A stretch of DNA of 64,000 nt from Sarcophilus harrisii (GCF_902635505.1 NC_045427.1:619435165-619499164), one strand, 5' to 3'. Shown: positions 54,370 to 64,000, counted from the stretch's first letter. Made by a program: numbers and translations. The notes: generated by a model from the letters alone, not told the origin.

Positions 54370-54475
54370 TCAAAGAGGATTTATCAGGCATGTAATATGT
54401 TCAAGGACCTGTATTAGGAGTTAAAGGTACAAAGATAAACATAAATCCATTCTTTTCTTCAAGCTTAGATTTTAC
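54370..54475 (-). repeat. L2-type LINE 3' end
   Basis: GAGGATTTATCAGGCATGTA and GACCTGTATTAGGAGTTAAA with CTTCAAGCTTAGATTTTACA. Confidence 0.5.
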
Positions 54476-55000
54476 AGAAACTACAGAAACTAGACACAGA
54501 GCAGGAAGCTCATTAATTTACAAGCATTTATTAAGTACCTTCCATGTAACAAAACAACAAAGTAGCAGATGCTGTTCTAGGTACTAAAATACAAAGATAA
54601 AAAGGAAGTTGTCCCTGCTCTCAAGATGCTTATAGTTTATCAGGAAAATAATGTACACAAAATAAGCACAAATGGCTGGAAGGTGGATCAAGGGATCAGG
54701 CTCAGAAAAAGTTTCATGTAAATGGTGGAGACTTGGAGTAGGAAGTAAAGGATTCTAAGAGGCAGAAGTAAGGAGGAAGGTATAACAACAGCTGGTGCAA
54801 AGACATGGAATCAGGAGATGGAGCTTGTGATAAGAACATCCAAAAGACCAGTTAGATTGAAATGTACAGGAAACTTGGGCATAATGAGCAGAGAGAAGTA
54901 TAAAGCCAAGCTAGGATGGCTTAAAAGCCAAATCAAAGAGTTTATATTTGATGCTGGAGACTATAGGGAGCTGCTGGGTTTTTTTAAAAATAGGATGATG

Positions 55001-55200
55001 CAGTGTTATCAACCTTTTTTGGTCTCTGCACCCATTTATTAATTGTTGACCCCAAAGAGCTTTTCTCTATGTAGGTTATATTTACTATTGGTTACCACAC
55101 TGGAAATTGAAGTGTTATTATGAAAATAATAGGTTTGACCACACAGATTCCCTAAAAGGGTCTCAAGTTCCTCCCAGAATCTCTGATGTAGTGCGACATG
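55001..55200. mobile_element. hAT-like DNA transposon fragment nested in L2
   Basis: Starts CAGTGTTATCAACC, then ACCCCAAAGAGCTTTTCTC, GTAGGTTATATTTACTATTG and GAAAATAATAGGTTTGACCA, with CCCTAAAAGGGTCTCAAG. This follows a non-autonomous element also common in placental mammals. The right inverted end is not recognisable. Confidence 0.6.
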
Positions 55201-55979
55201 ATGAGACTTGCATTGGAGGAAAATCATTTTGTTAGTGAGAAGAGACTTGAGGAAGGGCCACCGATTGAGAAGCCATTGCAGTAATGCAGGTAGTGGGTGA
55301 TGAGGGCCTGAATATCAGTGATGATTAATGAAGAGTGGGAAAGAAACAAATAACAAGGATGCTATGGAATTAAAACTGCCAAGATTTGGCAATTGATTGA
55401 TTACTTGGAGTGACTGAATATACATAGTCAAAGATTATCCTGAGGTCATAAGCCTGGAAGATGGTATAGGTCATATAGATCTAAGACTCATCTGCATAAA
55501 ATTGATCATTAAATTCATGGAAGCTAATGAGGCCATCAAGGAAGAAAGTATAGGGAAAGGAGGGAATAGGGGTCAGGGCAGAGCCCTTGAACATAACTTC
55601 CATTAGAGAACACAATTTGGATGATGAACCAGCAAATAAGACTGAAAAGGATCTGTCAGAAAGGTAGAAGGAAAATCTTCAGCAGTGAGACAGACTGTAT
55701 CACAAAAATCCAGAGAGGAAGATAGTTGAAAGTTCTGAATGTGTTGGAGAGAGATTAAGCAGGATGAAGATTGAGAAAAGATTTATCAGATTTGACAGTT
55801 AAGAACACTGGGAACTTTGGAGAGGCCGGTTTCAGTTGAACGATGAGGTCAGAAGCCAAAATGAAAAGAGCTGAGACCGAAAGGACAGAAAGTAGAAGCG
55901 CTGATTGTAAATAGTCTTCTCAGAGCATCTCCCCATAAAAGGGAGAAAGCTATGGGATGATAGCTTAGAGTCTAGTAAA

Positions 55980-56130
55980 GTGGTTTGTTTTTTTGTTTTT
56001 GAGGCAATTGGGATTAAGTGACTTGCTGAGGTTCACAGAGATAGTAATTGTCTGAGGCTGAGACTCACTCAGATCCTCCTGACTCAAGGGCCACTACTGG
56101 ATCCACTGTTCTACCCAGGTGGCCCAAGTA
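55980..56130 (-). repeat. tRNA-type SINE nested in L2
   Basis: T-rich left side, GGCAATTGGGATTAAGTGAC, TTCACAGAGATAGTAATTGT, GACTCAAGGGCCACTACTGG and CTACCCAGGTGGCCC. L2 sequence continues on both sides. Confidence 0.75.
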
Positions 56131-56809
56131 GAGCTGTTGTAAGATAGGGGACACTTGCCCATGTTTATAAGCATCAGGGAAGGAACCATGAACCAGGAAA
56201 AGATTAAAGATTAGAGAATGGATGTTAATCAGCTAGAAAAGATGGGCAAGAATCCATTGAAGAATTGGCTTTAGCAAGGAGAATGATATCCTCACCATCA
56301 GAGAATATTGTAAAAAAGACAGCAGAGGACAATGTGATGGAGTTTTGAGATGAGAAAAAAGAGGGAGCTCGTGGCTTTATAAGGGAACTCCTGAAGAGGG
56401 AAATTATTCTTGGGTCATCAGAGGTCAAGAAGTAATGAGGGTTCCTTGCATAGAAACTTGAGAGAGTGATATGAAGAGTAAGAGGGATTAGGGTGCTCAT
56501 GGGCTTTGTGAAAAATAAGACCCCTCCACTGTGGGCATACTTCAGAGTCATTCTTAGGCTAGCATCAGCTTGAGTTGGCCCACTGGTGTATACGCTCCTG
56601 TAAGAATGTTCCTAGATATCATCTATATGTCTTTTTACCCTATCAGATTTGGAACTCCATACTATTTGGATCCACTTCTCACCAATACCACGGGGGATCC
56701 TGCACATTGGAACTTGTTCTTTCTCTGTATCTCTCACTGTGATGCTATTAAAAGGAATCTGATGGTAATAAGGGGTTGAAATCTTGTATTGGATTTTTTT
56801 AACAGAGAT

Positions 56810-56995
56810 ATTGATCATAATATCTGGAGGAACTTTTAAGAGATCATTTCGCCCAACCCCTTCATTTTACAGAAGCAAAAAGGAAGGGGTAATATCTGGC
56901 CCAAGGTAATAAGTACCAGAGCTAGCATTCAAACCCAAGTCCCTGGGCTTCATATATGGTGCACTTGCCACTGTACTACATTCCTTCTACAGCAG
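56810..56995 (-). repeat. MIR-like marsupial SINE
   Basis: AATATCTGGAGGAACTTTTA, CATTTTACAGAAGCAAAAAG and TCAAACCCAAGTCCCTGGGC, ending near CACTGTACTACATTCC. Confidence 0.65.
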
Positions 56996-57369
56996 CTAAA
57001 CAAACATTAATGTCATCTCCAAATACAAGGTAGTATATAATTAAGTACTAAATTGGGTGGTTCAGACAATAAGTACTGTAGGAGGCCAATGATGAAATAA
57101 AATAAATAGCTTTATTGAGATGCCAAGCCCTGACCCATCCCCCTAATCAGAAACACCAACATTTCTGCATCTTCCTCCTCTTTCTCTTTAGAATCACAGA
57201 TTCTCAGAGTTGAGAGTGAAGCCATTTAAGGCCAAACTATACCAAAACCACAGATGTGATTTATTGTGGGGAAATAGGAAAAGACACAGTTCTTGTCCCT
57301 GAGGAGCTCCCAGTCTAGCTGAAGAGACACAGTGTGCACATATGAAGCAGACGCAGAAACTCGGGCATT

Positions 57370-57612
57370 GTAACCATAATGATAACTGACATTTATATAA
57401 CACTGTGAGGTTTACCCAGCATTTTACATATATTATCTCATTTGATCTTCACAAGAAGTATTGCTATACCTATTAAGTTATATAACAGATAATGTGTTAG
57501 ACCTTTTACATAAATGAGGAGACTGATGTTTTTGCTCACACAACTAGTAAGTGATGAAGATGGGTTTTGAACTCGGGTCTTTTCTAATTTTTATCTCCTG
57601 TGCTCTTTCCTC
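57370..57612 (-). repeat. MIR-like marsupial SINE
   Basis: ATAACTGACATTTATATAAC, TATTATCTCATTTGATCTTC, CACACAACTAGTAAGTGATG and TTTTGAACTCGGGTCTTTTC in order. Confidence 0.75.
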
Positions 57613-57659
57613 TATCCTCTGCTATCTCAGTTCTTTACATGTTCATTTGGAGGACAGAA

Positions 57660-58070
57660 CTGATGCAATAAAAAGAACAATATTTATATAATCCCTTTCA
57701 GTATACAAAATGCTTTCTTCATAGAAACCTGCAGGGTAAAACAGGAAAAACCATGGATTTGGAGTCAAGGGACCTGGATTTGAATCCTGGCTCTATTGCT
57801 TATTTGTTGTGTGTGACCTCAGCCTAGTAATTTCCCTTTTCCGAGTACCGATTTCCCTATCTAGAAAGCTGGACTAGATTATTGGCAAGATTGCTTAAAA
57901 CTAATTGTAAAACCTGTGAAATCTGTGAGGTAGGTAATATAAATATTATCATTATCTTCATTTTATAGGTAAAAAAACCTGAAGCCCAGAGTCTCCTACC
58001 TAGCAAATGTAGAACTGTGAATTAAACAAAACAAAAAACCTCCTGTCTTCCAGTTGAATATAAAATTCTA
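57660..58070 (-). repeat. MIR-like SINE split by another SINE
   Basis: AATATTTATATAATCCCTTT and TACAAAATGCTTTCTTC lie before the insert. CTGTGAGGTAGGTAATATAA, CATTATCTTCATTTTATAGG and ACCTGAAGCCCAGAG continue it afterwards. Confidence 0.65.
57732..57909 (+). repeat. tRNA-type SINE nested in the inverted SINE
   Basis: TGGATTTGGAGTCAAGGGAC, GGATTTGAATCCTGGCTCTA, ATTTCCCTATCTAGAAAGCT and GACTAGATTATTGGCAAG. AAACCTG flanks it at 57,725-57,731 and 57,910-57,916, a plausible 7-bp target-site duplication. Confidence 0.8.
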
Positions 58071-58494
58071 GCTTGTGCTAGATCAGTCTTTTTCTACCCA
58101 AGGGAGTTGTTGTATCTCAGGGGGATATGTGAGTTGAATACATGATTCACATCTGAATTATATAATAACAACCTTATTCCAACTATTCAGATCTAATGAA
58201 ATTGTGAGCCTTTCACTGAGAAAGGCGAACCAGTTTTACATGGATCTTATAGCCTTTGTGAGCCTGGAGGTAAAAATTTGGTTCTGGACAACATGGCTGA
58301 ACTATAAACTAAATTAAAGCCATTTATTCTCTTGGCCTAGCCAAGTTAAGGTAAGAAACTCAGAACTTTAATTTCTATCCCTGTGACTGATCCTCAGCCT
58401 TCCCTCGGTGCCTAAGGGGTTTGTTAAGCTCTTGGTGGGTAGGTATGGGGGGGGGGAAAGGGTCCTGTGGACTGATGATGAGTAGCATGACCAT

Positions 58495-58603
58495 TAGAAT
58501 GTAAGCTCATTACAAATTACAACTGTTTCATTCTTAGTATTTGTATCTCCAGTGCCTGATATAATCACTAGCATGTAGGAGGTATTTAATAAATACTTAA
58601 TTT
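58495..58603 (+). repeat. L2-type LINE 3' end
   Basis: ATTAGAATGTAAGCTCATTA, TTGTATCTCCAGTGCCTGAT and GGAGGTATTTAATAAATACT. Confidence 0.7.
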
Positions 58604-58604
58604 T

Positions 58605-58770
58605 ATAGATGTAGAACTAGAAGGTACCTTTGAGGGTAACTAATCCAATCCCTTCACTTTCTAGTTGAGGAAAGTGAGAGTCAACGGGGGAACTTTACCT
58701 AATCAAGGTCATATAAGGTAATAAGTGACAGAGGTAGGTTTTGAGTCCAAGGCCCCACTCTCCAATCTTG
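58605..58770 (-). repeat. MIR-like marsupial SINE
   Basis: GATGTAGAACTAGAAGGTAC, ACTAATCCAATCCCTTCACT, AAGGTCATATAAGGTAATAA and GACAGAGGTAGGTTTTGAGT. Confidence 0.7.
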
Positions 58771-59024
58771 TGCTTTCCTTCATACACCTGTTCTTCTTAC
58801 CTGGAGCCATCGTGCCCACTGGTTGACTACTTCTCCCCTACATTGCCTCTAGTCTCCGTTTGCAGTCTTCCTTTTAACCTACAGCTTTCTTGTCCATCTG
58901 TTTTCAGTAGCTACTTGAATAAAGCATGTGGAAAAGTAGTTTATAGTCTGCACAGAACATTAGTCTCAGCTTATGGATCAGAAATTTATATTTATATTTA
59001 GAAAAGAAAGCTCTAGTTTATTTC

Positions 59025-59140
59025 TCTTGTTTTACAGATGAGGCAGTTTGAGTATCTTGTCTAAGGTCACACAGGTAGAAAGAGGCTATCAAAATTTCAT
59101 CTGGTTTTCTCCTCACTACACCACATTGCTATCCTTAGCA
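59025..59140 (-). repeat. MIR fragment
   Basis: GTTTTACAGATGAGGCAGTT, CTAAGGTCACACAGGTAGAA and CCTCACTACACCACATTGC. Confidence 0.65.
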
Positions 59141-59324
59141 AGCGTAGTATTTAAATTGGGCAGACATTCATAAAAATCCCCCAGTGCCTAACACCTGACA
59201 GATTTTCCTCCCACCCAGGATTTCCCTTAATTATCGTGTACATTTACAAGTGTGTGTCTTATGTGCAGTGGAGTGCTAGTGTTTACATATGAGTGCATGC
59301 AAGTATGTATTTAATTTTCCTTTA

Positions 59325-59520
59325 GTTAGTGGAAACTATCCCGGGTTTGGAATCAAGGCACTTGGGTTTAAGATTCATTCCTCCTACTTACTACCCACTT
59401 TAGGCAAAATGCAAGCTCCCTGGACTCTAGCTTCCTAATCTGTTCAAAGAATGGATTGGACAACAGGATTTCTAAGGACCTTTTCACCTCTAAATCTCTG
59501 CTCCTATGAACTTCTAATTA
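59325..59520 (+). repeat. tRNA-type SINE
   Basis: GGGTTTGGAATCAAGGCACT, CTCCTACTTACTACCCACTT, CTAGCTTCCTAATCTGTTCA and GGACCTTTTCACCTCTAAAT. Confidence 0.65.
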
Positions 59521-59571
59521 ATAGATTTTTCTTTCTATCCTTATTAAGACTCCCTGTCTTCTTCACACATA

Positions 59572-59572
59572 T

Positions 59573-59610
<38 letters not shown>

Positions 59611-59634
59611 TGTGTGTGTGTGTGTGTGTGTGTG
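59572..59634 (+). repeat. (CT)n(TG)n compound microsatellite
   Basis: About 40 bases of CT followed by 24 bases of TG. Confidence 0.95.
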
Positions 59635-59759
59635 TTGGATATATGTGGGTTAAGAGAGTGTATGAGCTGAAGCTGAATTTCTCAGCCTCAGTGAGAGTCA
59701 GTTTCCCTCTAAAATTTGTTACTCTTTGGATCTTCTTCAGGCTGTTTGTAGAAGGAGTG

Positions 59760-60600
59760 AAGGTTAGTCTTAGTTAGCAATCTCAGAAGTGACCTGCAGA
59801 CCTTTGAATGAGGCTAGAAGCTTCCTCTCCTCTCTTGTTCCTCCGAAACCTCAGGACCTTTCACTTGAGCCAGATCCCAGAAATGTTTGGAGTCACAGAT
59901 TAAAATGTCACTCTTATTTTTCATCCATTCACTACCCCCTCCCCTCTCTCCCTGGTCTCCAAGCCTACATCCTCCCTGTCGGACCCTGGGCATGTGGGGA
60001 CTGAGACAGGCCACCTGCCGACCTGCCTGCCTGGAAGAGAATTTCTTGTCCTGGGCTCAGGGTTGGCACCAGGAGCCTGGATATCCACAGCCCAGCTGGT
60101 GTCTCATGCTGTTTCAGGGACCTGAGGAGGAAGGATGGTGACCTGTCAGCTCTGTCTGTCTTTTCCACAGAAAGTCGAAGAGCACATTCTGACCTGAATA
60201 CCACAGTGAGGGGCAGGGGTTCTCTGACTTTGTTGAGAATAAGGCCTCTGATATGAACACGTCCCAGCCTCAGAACCCTGTTTATGGTGGGATCAGCTCG
60301 AATGGACCCATCTATATGTCCAGGCCCTTTGCTGTTGAGATCAGTTATATGTTCTCATTTCACTCTCCAGGGAAGAATCCAAAGGAAATAGGAATTCAAA
60401 GTATTGTGGAGACTTAACTCACAATAGTTGTGGAGTCAGGATGAAGAGGGAGAGTGAAAGGAGAAACATTTGACTAAGTATCTGGCTTTCTGATAATTTC
60501 CTCATATTCCATGAATCTTTGAGAAAATGCCTTCCTCCCCTTGGGCCTTAATTTCTCCATATGTAATAATGGGTAATCATTGTGCTTGATTAATTTCAAA
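59760..60600 (+). other. Non-repetitive intronic block
   Basis: About 840 bases without a recognised repeat. A good-looking acceptor (TCTGTCTGTCTTTTCCACAG, ending 60,171) lies within it, but the frame that continues from HCN4 exon 1 stops after seven codons. Candidate conserved or regulatory sequence only. Confidence 0.35.
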
Positions 60601-60825
60601 ACATCTGGAGATTGGGCACTGCTAACCCCAGAACATGGCACCTCTTCTTTCATCCTGGGAGAGAGATCTATATATTGGCAAGTAGACAGAGATCTGCTTT
60701 CCTGGAAATTGCTCAGATTTTTTCCCCCACCTTTTCTCTTCTAAGCAAGACTAGCTCTTTTGCATAAGCAGAAAAGGTGGGTGCTTCTTTTGCATAATCT
60801 AAGAGACATTATTTCATAACTCAAA

Positions 60826-60937
60826 ATCTCTCTGTTTCTCTTTGTCTCCCTGTCTCTGTCTGTCTCTCTTCTCTTTCTCTCTCTTTCTCTCTCCCTCTCT
60901 TCTCTCCCTCTGTCCCTCTCTCCAGCTCCATCTCTGC

Positions 60938-61003
<66 letters not shown>
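60826..61003 (+). repeat. (CT)n/TCTC tract followed by (CA)n
   Basis: About 140 bases of pyrimidine, mostly TCTC and CTGTCTC words, then 36 bases of CA. Confidence 0.95.
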
Positions 61004-61004
<1 letters not shown>

Positions 61005-61143
61005 GCTTCTGTCATGGTCCCTGAATCATCATCACTAGAAAGTGATTCCTTTGGCTCTTAAAGGCTTTTCAGCCTCCAGAAAGCAGATGACTTTAGGACG
61101 ATACAAACCATAAGCCATTATCATCCACTGATCCTTTAGGGCC

Positions 61144-61330
61144 CAGTTTCTTTAACTAGTTCATAACCTCATATGGGATTTCATAATTGAATGTGGGGAT
61201 CATAAAATTTTTATTTATTATCAGTAAATGTTTGAGTAGATACTTATTTCATATATCCATGTCCTCAAGGTCATGTAAAAATTTCTTGAGCAAAAAAAGG
61301 GTCCTGAGTAGAAAAAGTTTAAGAAACCTT
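61144..61330. mobile_element. MITE-like DNA transposon, family B copy 3
   Basis: Inverted ends AGTTTCTTTAACTAG and AAAAAGTTTAAGAAACC. CCTCATATGGGATTTCATAA, TGAATGTGGGGATCATAAAA and CAAGGTCATGTAAAAATTTC are shared with the 33.8 and 52.2 kb copies. Confidence 0.8.
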
Positions 61331-61389
61331 AATTTAGGGCATTACTTGACAACTAGATGAACATATTGCAGGCAGCAAACTGAAATTGA

Positions 61390-61447
61390 ATGTATAAATA
61401 TATATATGTATATATACACATATAAAATATATATATATATATAATAG
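61390..61447. repeat. TA-rich microsatellite
   Basis: TATATA with TATG and ACACAT interruptions over about 58 bases. Confidence 0.9.
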
Positions 61448-61484
61448 AGATTGAGTAAAGATTAAGATAATTTATTTCATTGAT

Positions 61485-61660
61485 CTAGGGAACTCTTAGA
61501 TGAGGGGACTCACACTTTCTCTGCAATTTGCAGCTTTAAAAAGTTGCCAGAATATGAGGAGATTAAAGTCATTTGTTCAGGCTCACACAACTAATATGTC
61601 AGAGGGAGTACTTGAACTTAGATTTTCCTAGCTTTATCCTCTGTGACATTCTGCCTCCTT
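61485..61660 (-). repeat. tRNA-type SINE with bipartite tail, inverted
   Basis: GATCTAGGGAACTCTTAGAT, TTCTCTGCAATTTGCAGCTT, GGCTCACACAACTAATATGT and GAGTACTTGAACTTAGATTT are the complement of the family at 4.8 and 43.2 kb. Confidence 0.65.
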
Positions 61661-62018
61661 TACAAAAGTTTATAATGTTTTAAGGCTTACAAACTGTTTT
61701 ATATGAATTTCCTCATAAAACCCTCATAATAGACTTATGACATTGAGTTGTGCAAGGTTTTTATCCCAATTTTATTAGGTAAGAAAACTAAATTCAATGA
61801 ATCTAAGTGGCTTACCTATGGCTTTACAGTTAAAGTTTGTCAAGCAAGAAATCCTTTCTCCAAATTTAAAACTTTTTCTACCAAGTTGCAAATTGAAGAC
61901 AGAACACCAGAAAGTCAACCACCCCACCCCCACCTCTCTGGAAGGAAGTAAAAGAAAAATTTGGTGGGCTTCTAGGTTTCCCAGCTCTGTTCAGAACCAT
62001 TACTCGTGCTGAGCTTTA

Positions 62019-62039
62019 TGTGCTGTCCGCGGTGCTGAA
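62019..62039 (-). promoter_or_regulatory. RE1/NRSE (REST binding site) in HCN4 intron 1
   Basis: On the minus strand the 21 bases begin TTCAGCACC, then GC, then GGACAGCACA. They match the RE1 consensus at 18 of 21 positions, including the whole left half-site and the GGACAGC core of the right half. The surrounding 61,950-62,200 is not recognisably repetitive. REST/NRSF represses neuronal and fetal cardiac genes, and its control of HCN channel genes has been reported. Binding here is inferred from the motif. Confidence 0.8.
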
Positions 62040-62229
62040 ACAGTGGTTGGTTAGTAAATACCTGAGCAGGCTTGCCTCACATCCAGGGAAAGTTGTATTT
62101 GTTGAGGAAAAAGGATGTGAGATGTTCACAGGAACTGACAGCAACTCACTAAACCTTGGTTTGTTCAGTCCTGTGCTAAGATTTCTTAACAGTTAATGAA
62201 TGCTTTTAGATGAAGTCAAGAAACCCTGC

Positions 62230-64000
62230 TGACTAGGTTCACTTCAAATTCATACTGTCTCACCTGAAATGGGCCTTTACTACTGTGCAGTAATCCCTTT
62301 ATTCATTACCAACTGATTCTCCATCACACTCCCCACAGTGACTATTCCTAGTCCTTTCTCTCAGGCTCCTAAATCCTCCCCACTCTTCTCTCACTTTTGG
62401 CAGATAACCTTGCCTCTCAATTTACTGAGAAGACTGAGGCTATCTGTTGTAAGTATCCTCATTTCACATCCATACATGATGATCTCTCTATGTCTTTACT
62501 TGTCTTTTCCTCTTTTATTCTATTCTCAGAGGATGAAGTGGTTTTCCTCACCAATTCTAATGCATCTTCCTAAACCCTTGATTCTACTTTCTCCTTTCTA
62601 TTCTGAGAGTGTGTTCCATTCATCATCACCCTTAACCCATCTTCAGTTTCTCCCTCTATACTCAGTCCTTCCCTGCTGCCTATAAACATGGTCAGATCTT
62701 CTCTAACATTTAAAAATATATCATTGACCTTATCATCCCCTCCAGCTATTGTTTTATATCTCTTGTATCGTTCACTGCCAATCTCCTAGAAAATGTCATT
62801 TTTAAATTGCAATCTCTAGTTCCTTAGAATCCATTCACTTCTTGTACTTTTTGAACCCATCACTCTACTGAAACTGCTTCTCTCTAAGGTTTTTTTTTTT
62901 GGTATTAAATACAATGGAATTTTCTCTGTCCTTACCCTCCTTGACCTTTCTATAGTACTTGACCATTGCTTCTCCTGGACACTTTCTCCTCTCTCTGTTT
63001 CCTTTACTCCAGGTTCTCCTTGTACCTCTTTGATCTTGCTTTCTCAGTGTCTTTCAATAGTTTTCCATCCTCCTCCTAATCCTTAAGTGTGAGTGCTCTC
63101 TGAGAGTCTGTTATATTTTTTCCATTTTTCCAATCTCATCTGCTCTTATCTGGGTTCAATTGCCACCTCTATAAGATGACTTTCAAGATCTAGATCAAGA
63201 TCTTCTGAATTCTAATCTATAATCTCATCTAGAGCTGACTAGTGGATACCTTCACCTGAGTGAATTGCCTCATTGTCAGATTCAACATTTCACAAACTCA
63301 TCACCCTTCCAGAAATTCTCAAAATTTATCTTTCTTTTTTCATTTGCATTGTCACCACCCTAGGTCAAGCCAGCATCATCTCTAGCTTGGATTATTGTAT
63401 GAGCTTCCCTGTGCTCTCCCAACATCCAGTCTTTCCCCAGACTGTTCTTCACAAAGGTTACCAAAATAGCCATTCTCTTGCTCAAAATTCTAAGGTAACT
63501 CCTTATTGCTTACATTAATACAAATTCCTTAGTTTGTAATTTAATGCCCTTTACAATATGGATCCAATTTGTCTTTCAAGCCTTATTACACATTACACAC
63601 ATCTACAAATGCTACTTTCTAGACACATCAGGTTACTGGATGTTAATGGATAAAAATAGATAAGAGCTATAAAGTACTTACTATGTGAACTATGCTAAGT
63701 GATTTACAATTATCTCACTTCACCCTTAAAACAATCTTTTGAGGTTCTTTACATCCTCAGAATATAGTTAGATATTTTATAAGTATAATAGGAGCTGTTG
63801 AATTGAATTGGAAATTTTCATAGGCCAGAGTGCTCCCAGTGGTTTCTTGGAATCCATACTACTAAGCCTCTCTCTCTCTCTCATGTTGTATTCCCCACTT
63901 ATTCCACAATTCCTTTTCTCTGGCCAGATATCTCTTCTGTCCCCTTAACCTCACATACTTAATCCTTTACCTTTAAGTCTTTGTTTATTCTGCCTTCCCT
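62230..64000 (+). repeat. L2-type LINE, long segment running off the window
   Basis: CTACTGAAACTGCTTCTCTC, CCTCCTTGACCTTTCTATAG, ACCATTGCTTCTCCTGGACA, ACCACCCTAGGTCAAGCCAG and CCCTTTACAATATGGATCC are ordered L2 coding relics. A SINE-like insert (ACTTACTATGTGAACTATGC) occupies about 63,645-63,825. Many breaks; the 3' end lies outside. Confidence 0.7.
63645..63825 (-). repeat. SINE or L2-end fragment nested in L2
   Basis: TAAAGTACTTACTATGTGAA, CTATGCTAAGTGATTTACAA, TTATCTCACTTCACCCTTAA and GAATTGAATTGG; the orientation call is tentative. Confidence 0.5.

Larger units (their letters stand above)
54515..56560 (-). repeat. L2-type LINE, about 2 kb inverted, with nested elements
   Basis: Starts at the 3' terminus (TACAAGCATTTATTAAGTAC) and runs through TGGAGACTTGGAGTAGGAAG, CTATAGGGAGCTGCTGGGTT, AGAAGCCATTGCAGTAATGC, GATCTAAGACTCATCTGCAT, TTAAGCAGGATGAAGATTGA and AACTTTGGAGAGGCCGG in antisense L2 order. 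A DNA-transposon-like fragment (55,001) and a SINE (55,98x) interrupt it. Many breaks. Confidence 0.8.
26619..64000 (+). other. HCN4: HCN4 intron 1 (partial, continues beyond window)
   Basis: Starts at the GTAAGA donor after exon 1. No open + frame downstream encodes the S1-S5 sequence that HCN4 exon 2 should carry, and a 400-base exon with that reading could not be missed among the frames provided. The intron therefore exceeds 37 kb here, longer than I recall for human; inserted L2, L3, L1 and SINE relics account for much of it. Confidence 0.85.

Noticed and set aside
56100-56128. CTCF-like CCCAGGTGGCCC word
   Set aside because: It is the head of a tRNA-type SINE, whose consensus produces this match in every copy.
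56225-56551. 108-codon minus-strand frame
   Set aside because: It is a surviving open stretch of the inverted L2 LINE coding region, not a host gene.
26619-64000. HCN4 exon 2 within the window
   Set aside because: Looked for a frame continuing into FYWDLTMLLL and the S1-S4 sequence; none of the plus-strand frames contains it.
1-64000. tRNA genes
   Set aside because: The tRNA-like B-box words (GGTTCAAATCC) all lie in SINE copies with SINE bodies and tails; no cloverleaf-complete gene was seen.
1-64000. Endogenous retrovirus or LTR element
   Set aside because: No LTR pair, primer-binding site next to an LTR, or recognisable gag/pol/env reading was found; the retroelements seen are LINEs, SINEs and RTE-like fragments.
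1-64000. CRISPR array or bacterial-type operon
   Set aside because: No regularly spaced direct repeats; repeat content and gene structure are vertebrate.

Overview
This window looks like marsupial nuclear DNA. The evidence is a mammalian gene body set in abundant L2 and L3/CR1 LINE relics and CORE/tRNA-type SINEs, together with L1 3' ends and SINE tails of the kind I know from opossum, devil and wallaby sequence. L1 argues against a monotreme. I cannot resolve the species.

Only one protein-coding exon is convincing: the first coding exon of HCN4, the cardiac pacemaker channel (hyperpolarization-activated, cyclic-nucleotide-gated potassium channel 4), at 25,843-26,618 on the + strand. It lies in a CpG island of about 2.9 kb (roughly 23,800-26,720) that also holds the promoter, the 5' UTR and three short upstream ORFs. 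The exon ends at a clean GTAAGA donor. Exon 2, which would encode S1 and following segments, is not in the window, so everything after 26,618 is read as a partial intron 1 of more than 37 kb.

Layout: 1-23,800 is 5' flanking DNA with no gene seen. It is mostly L2 and SINE relics, a tandem pair of L1 3' ends near 13.2-14.4 kb, and microsatellites. 23,800-26,720 is the CpG island and exon 1. 26,720-34,800 is the repeat-poor start of intron 1, with a candidate T-box-rich element near 29.5 kb. 34,800-64,000 is repeat-rich intron: L3/CR1, several L2s, two minus-strand L1 3' ends (one with a perfect 16-bp target-site duplication), MITE-like DNA transposons, a roughly 140-bp tandem duplication, and islands of non-repeat DNA.

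The strongest regulatory reading is a near-canonical REST/NRSF site (RE1) at 62,019-62,039 in intron 1, matching the consensus at 18 of 21 positions. A perfect MEF2 consensus sits in a non-repeat block at 52.9 kb. REST, MEF2 and T-box factors are all reported regulators of pacemaker-channel expression, so intron 1 probably carries much of the cis-control of HCN4. No RNA gene, CRISPR array or recognisable endogenous retrovirus was seen. Repeat family names come from memory of consensus sequences; most boundaries are good to about 10-30 bp.
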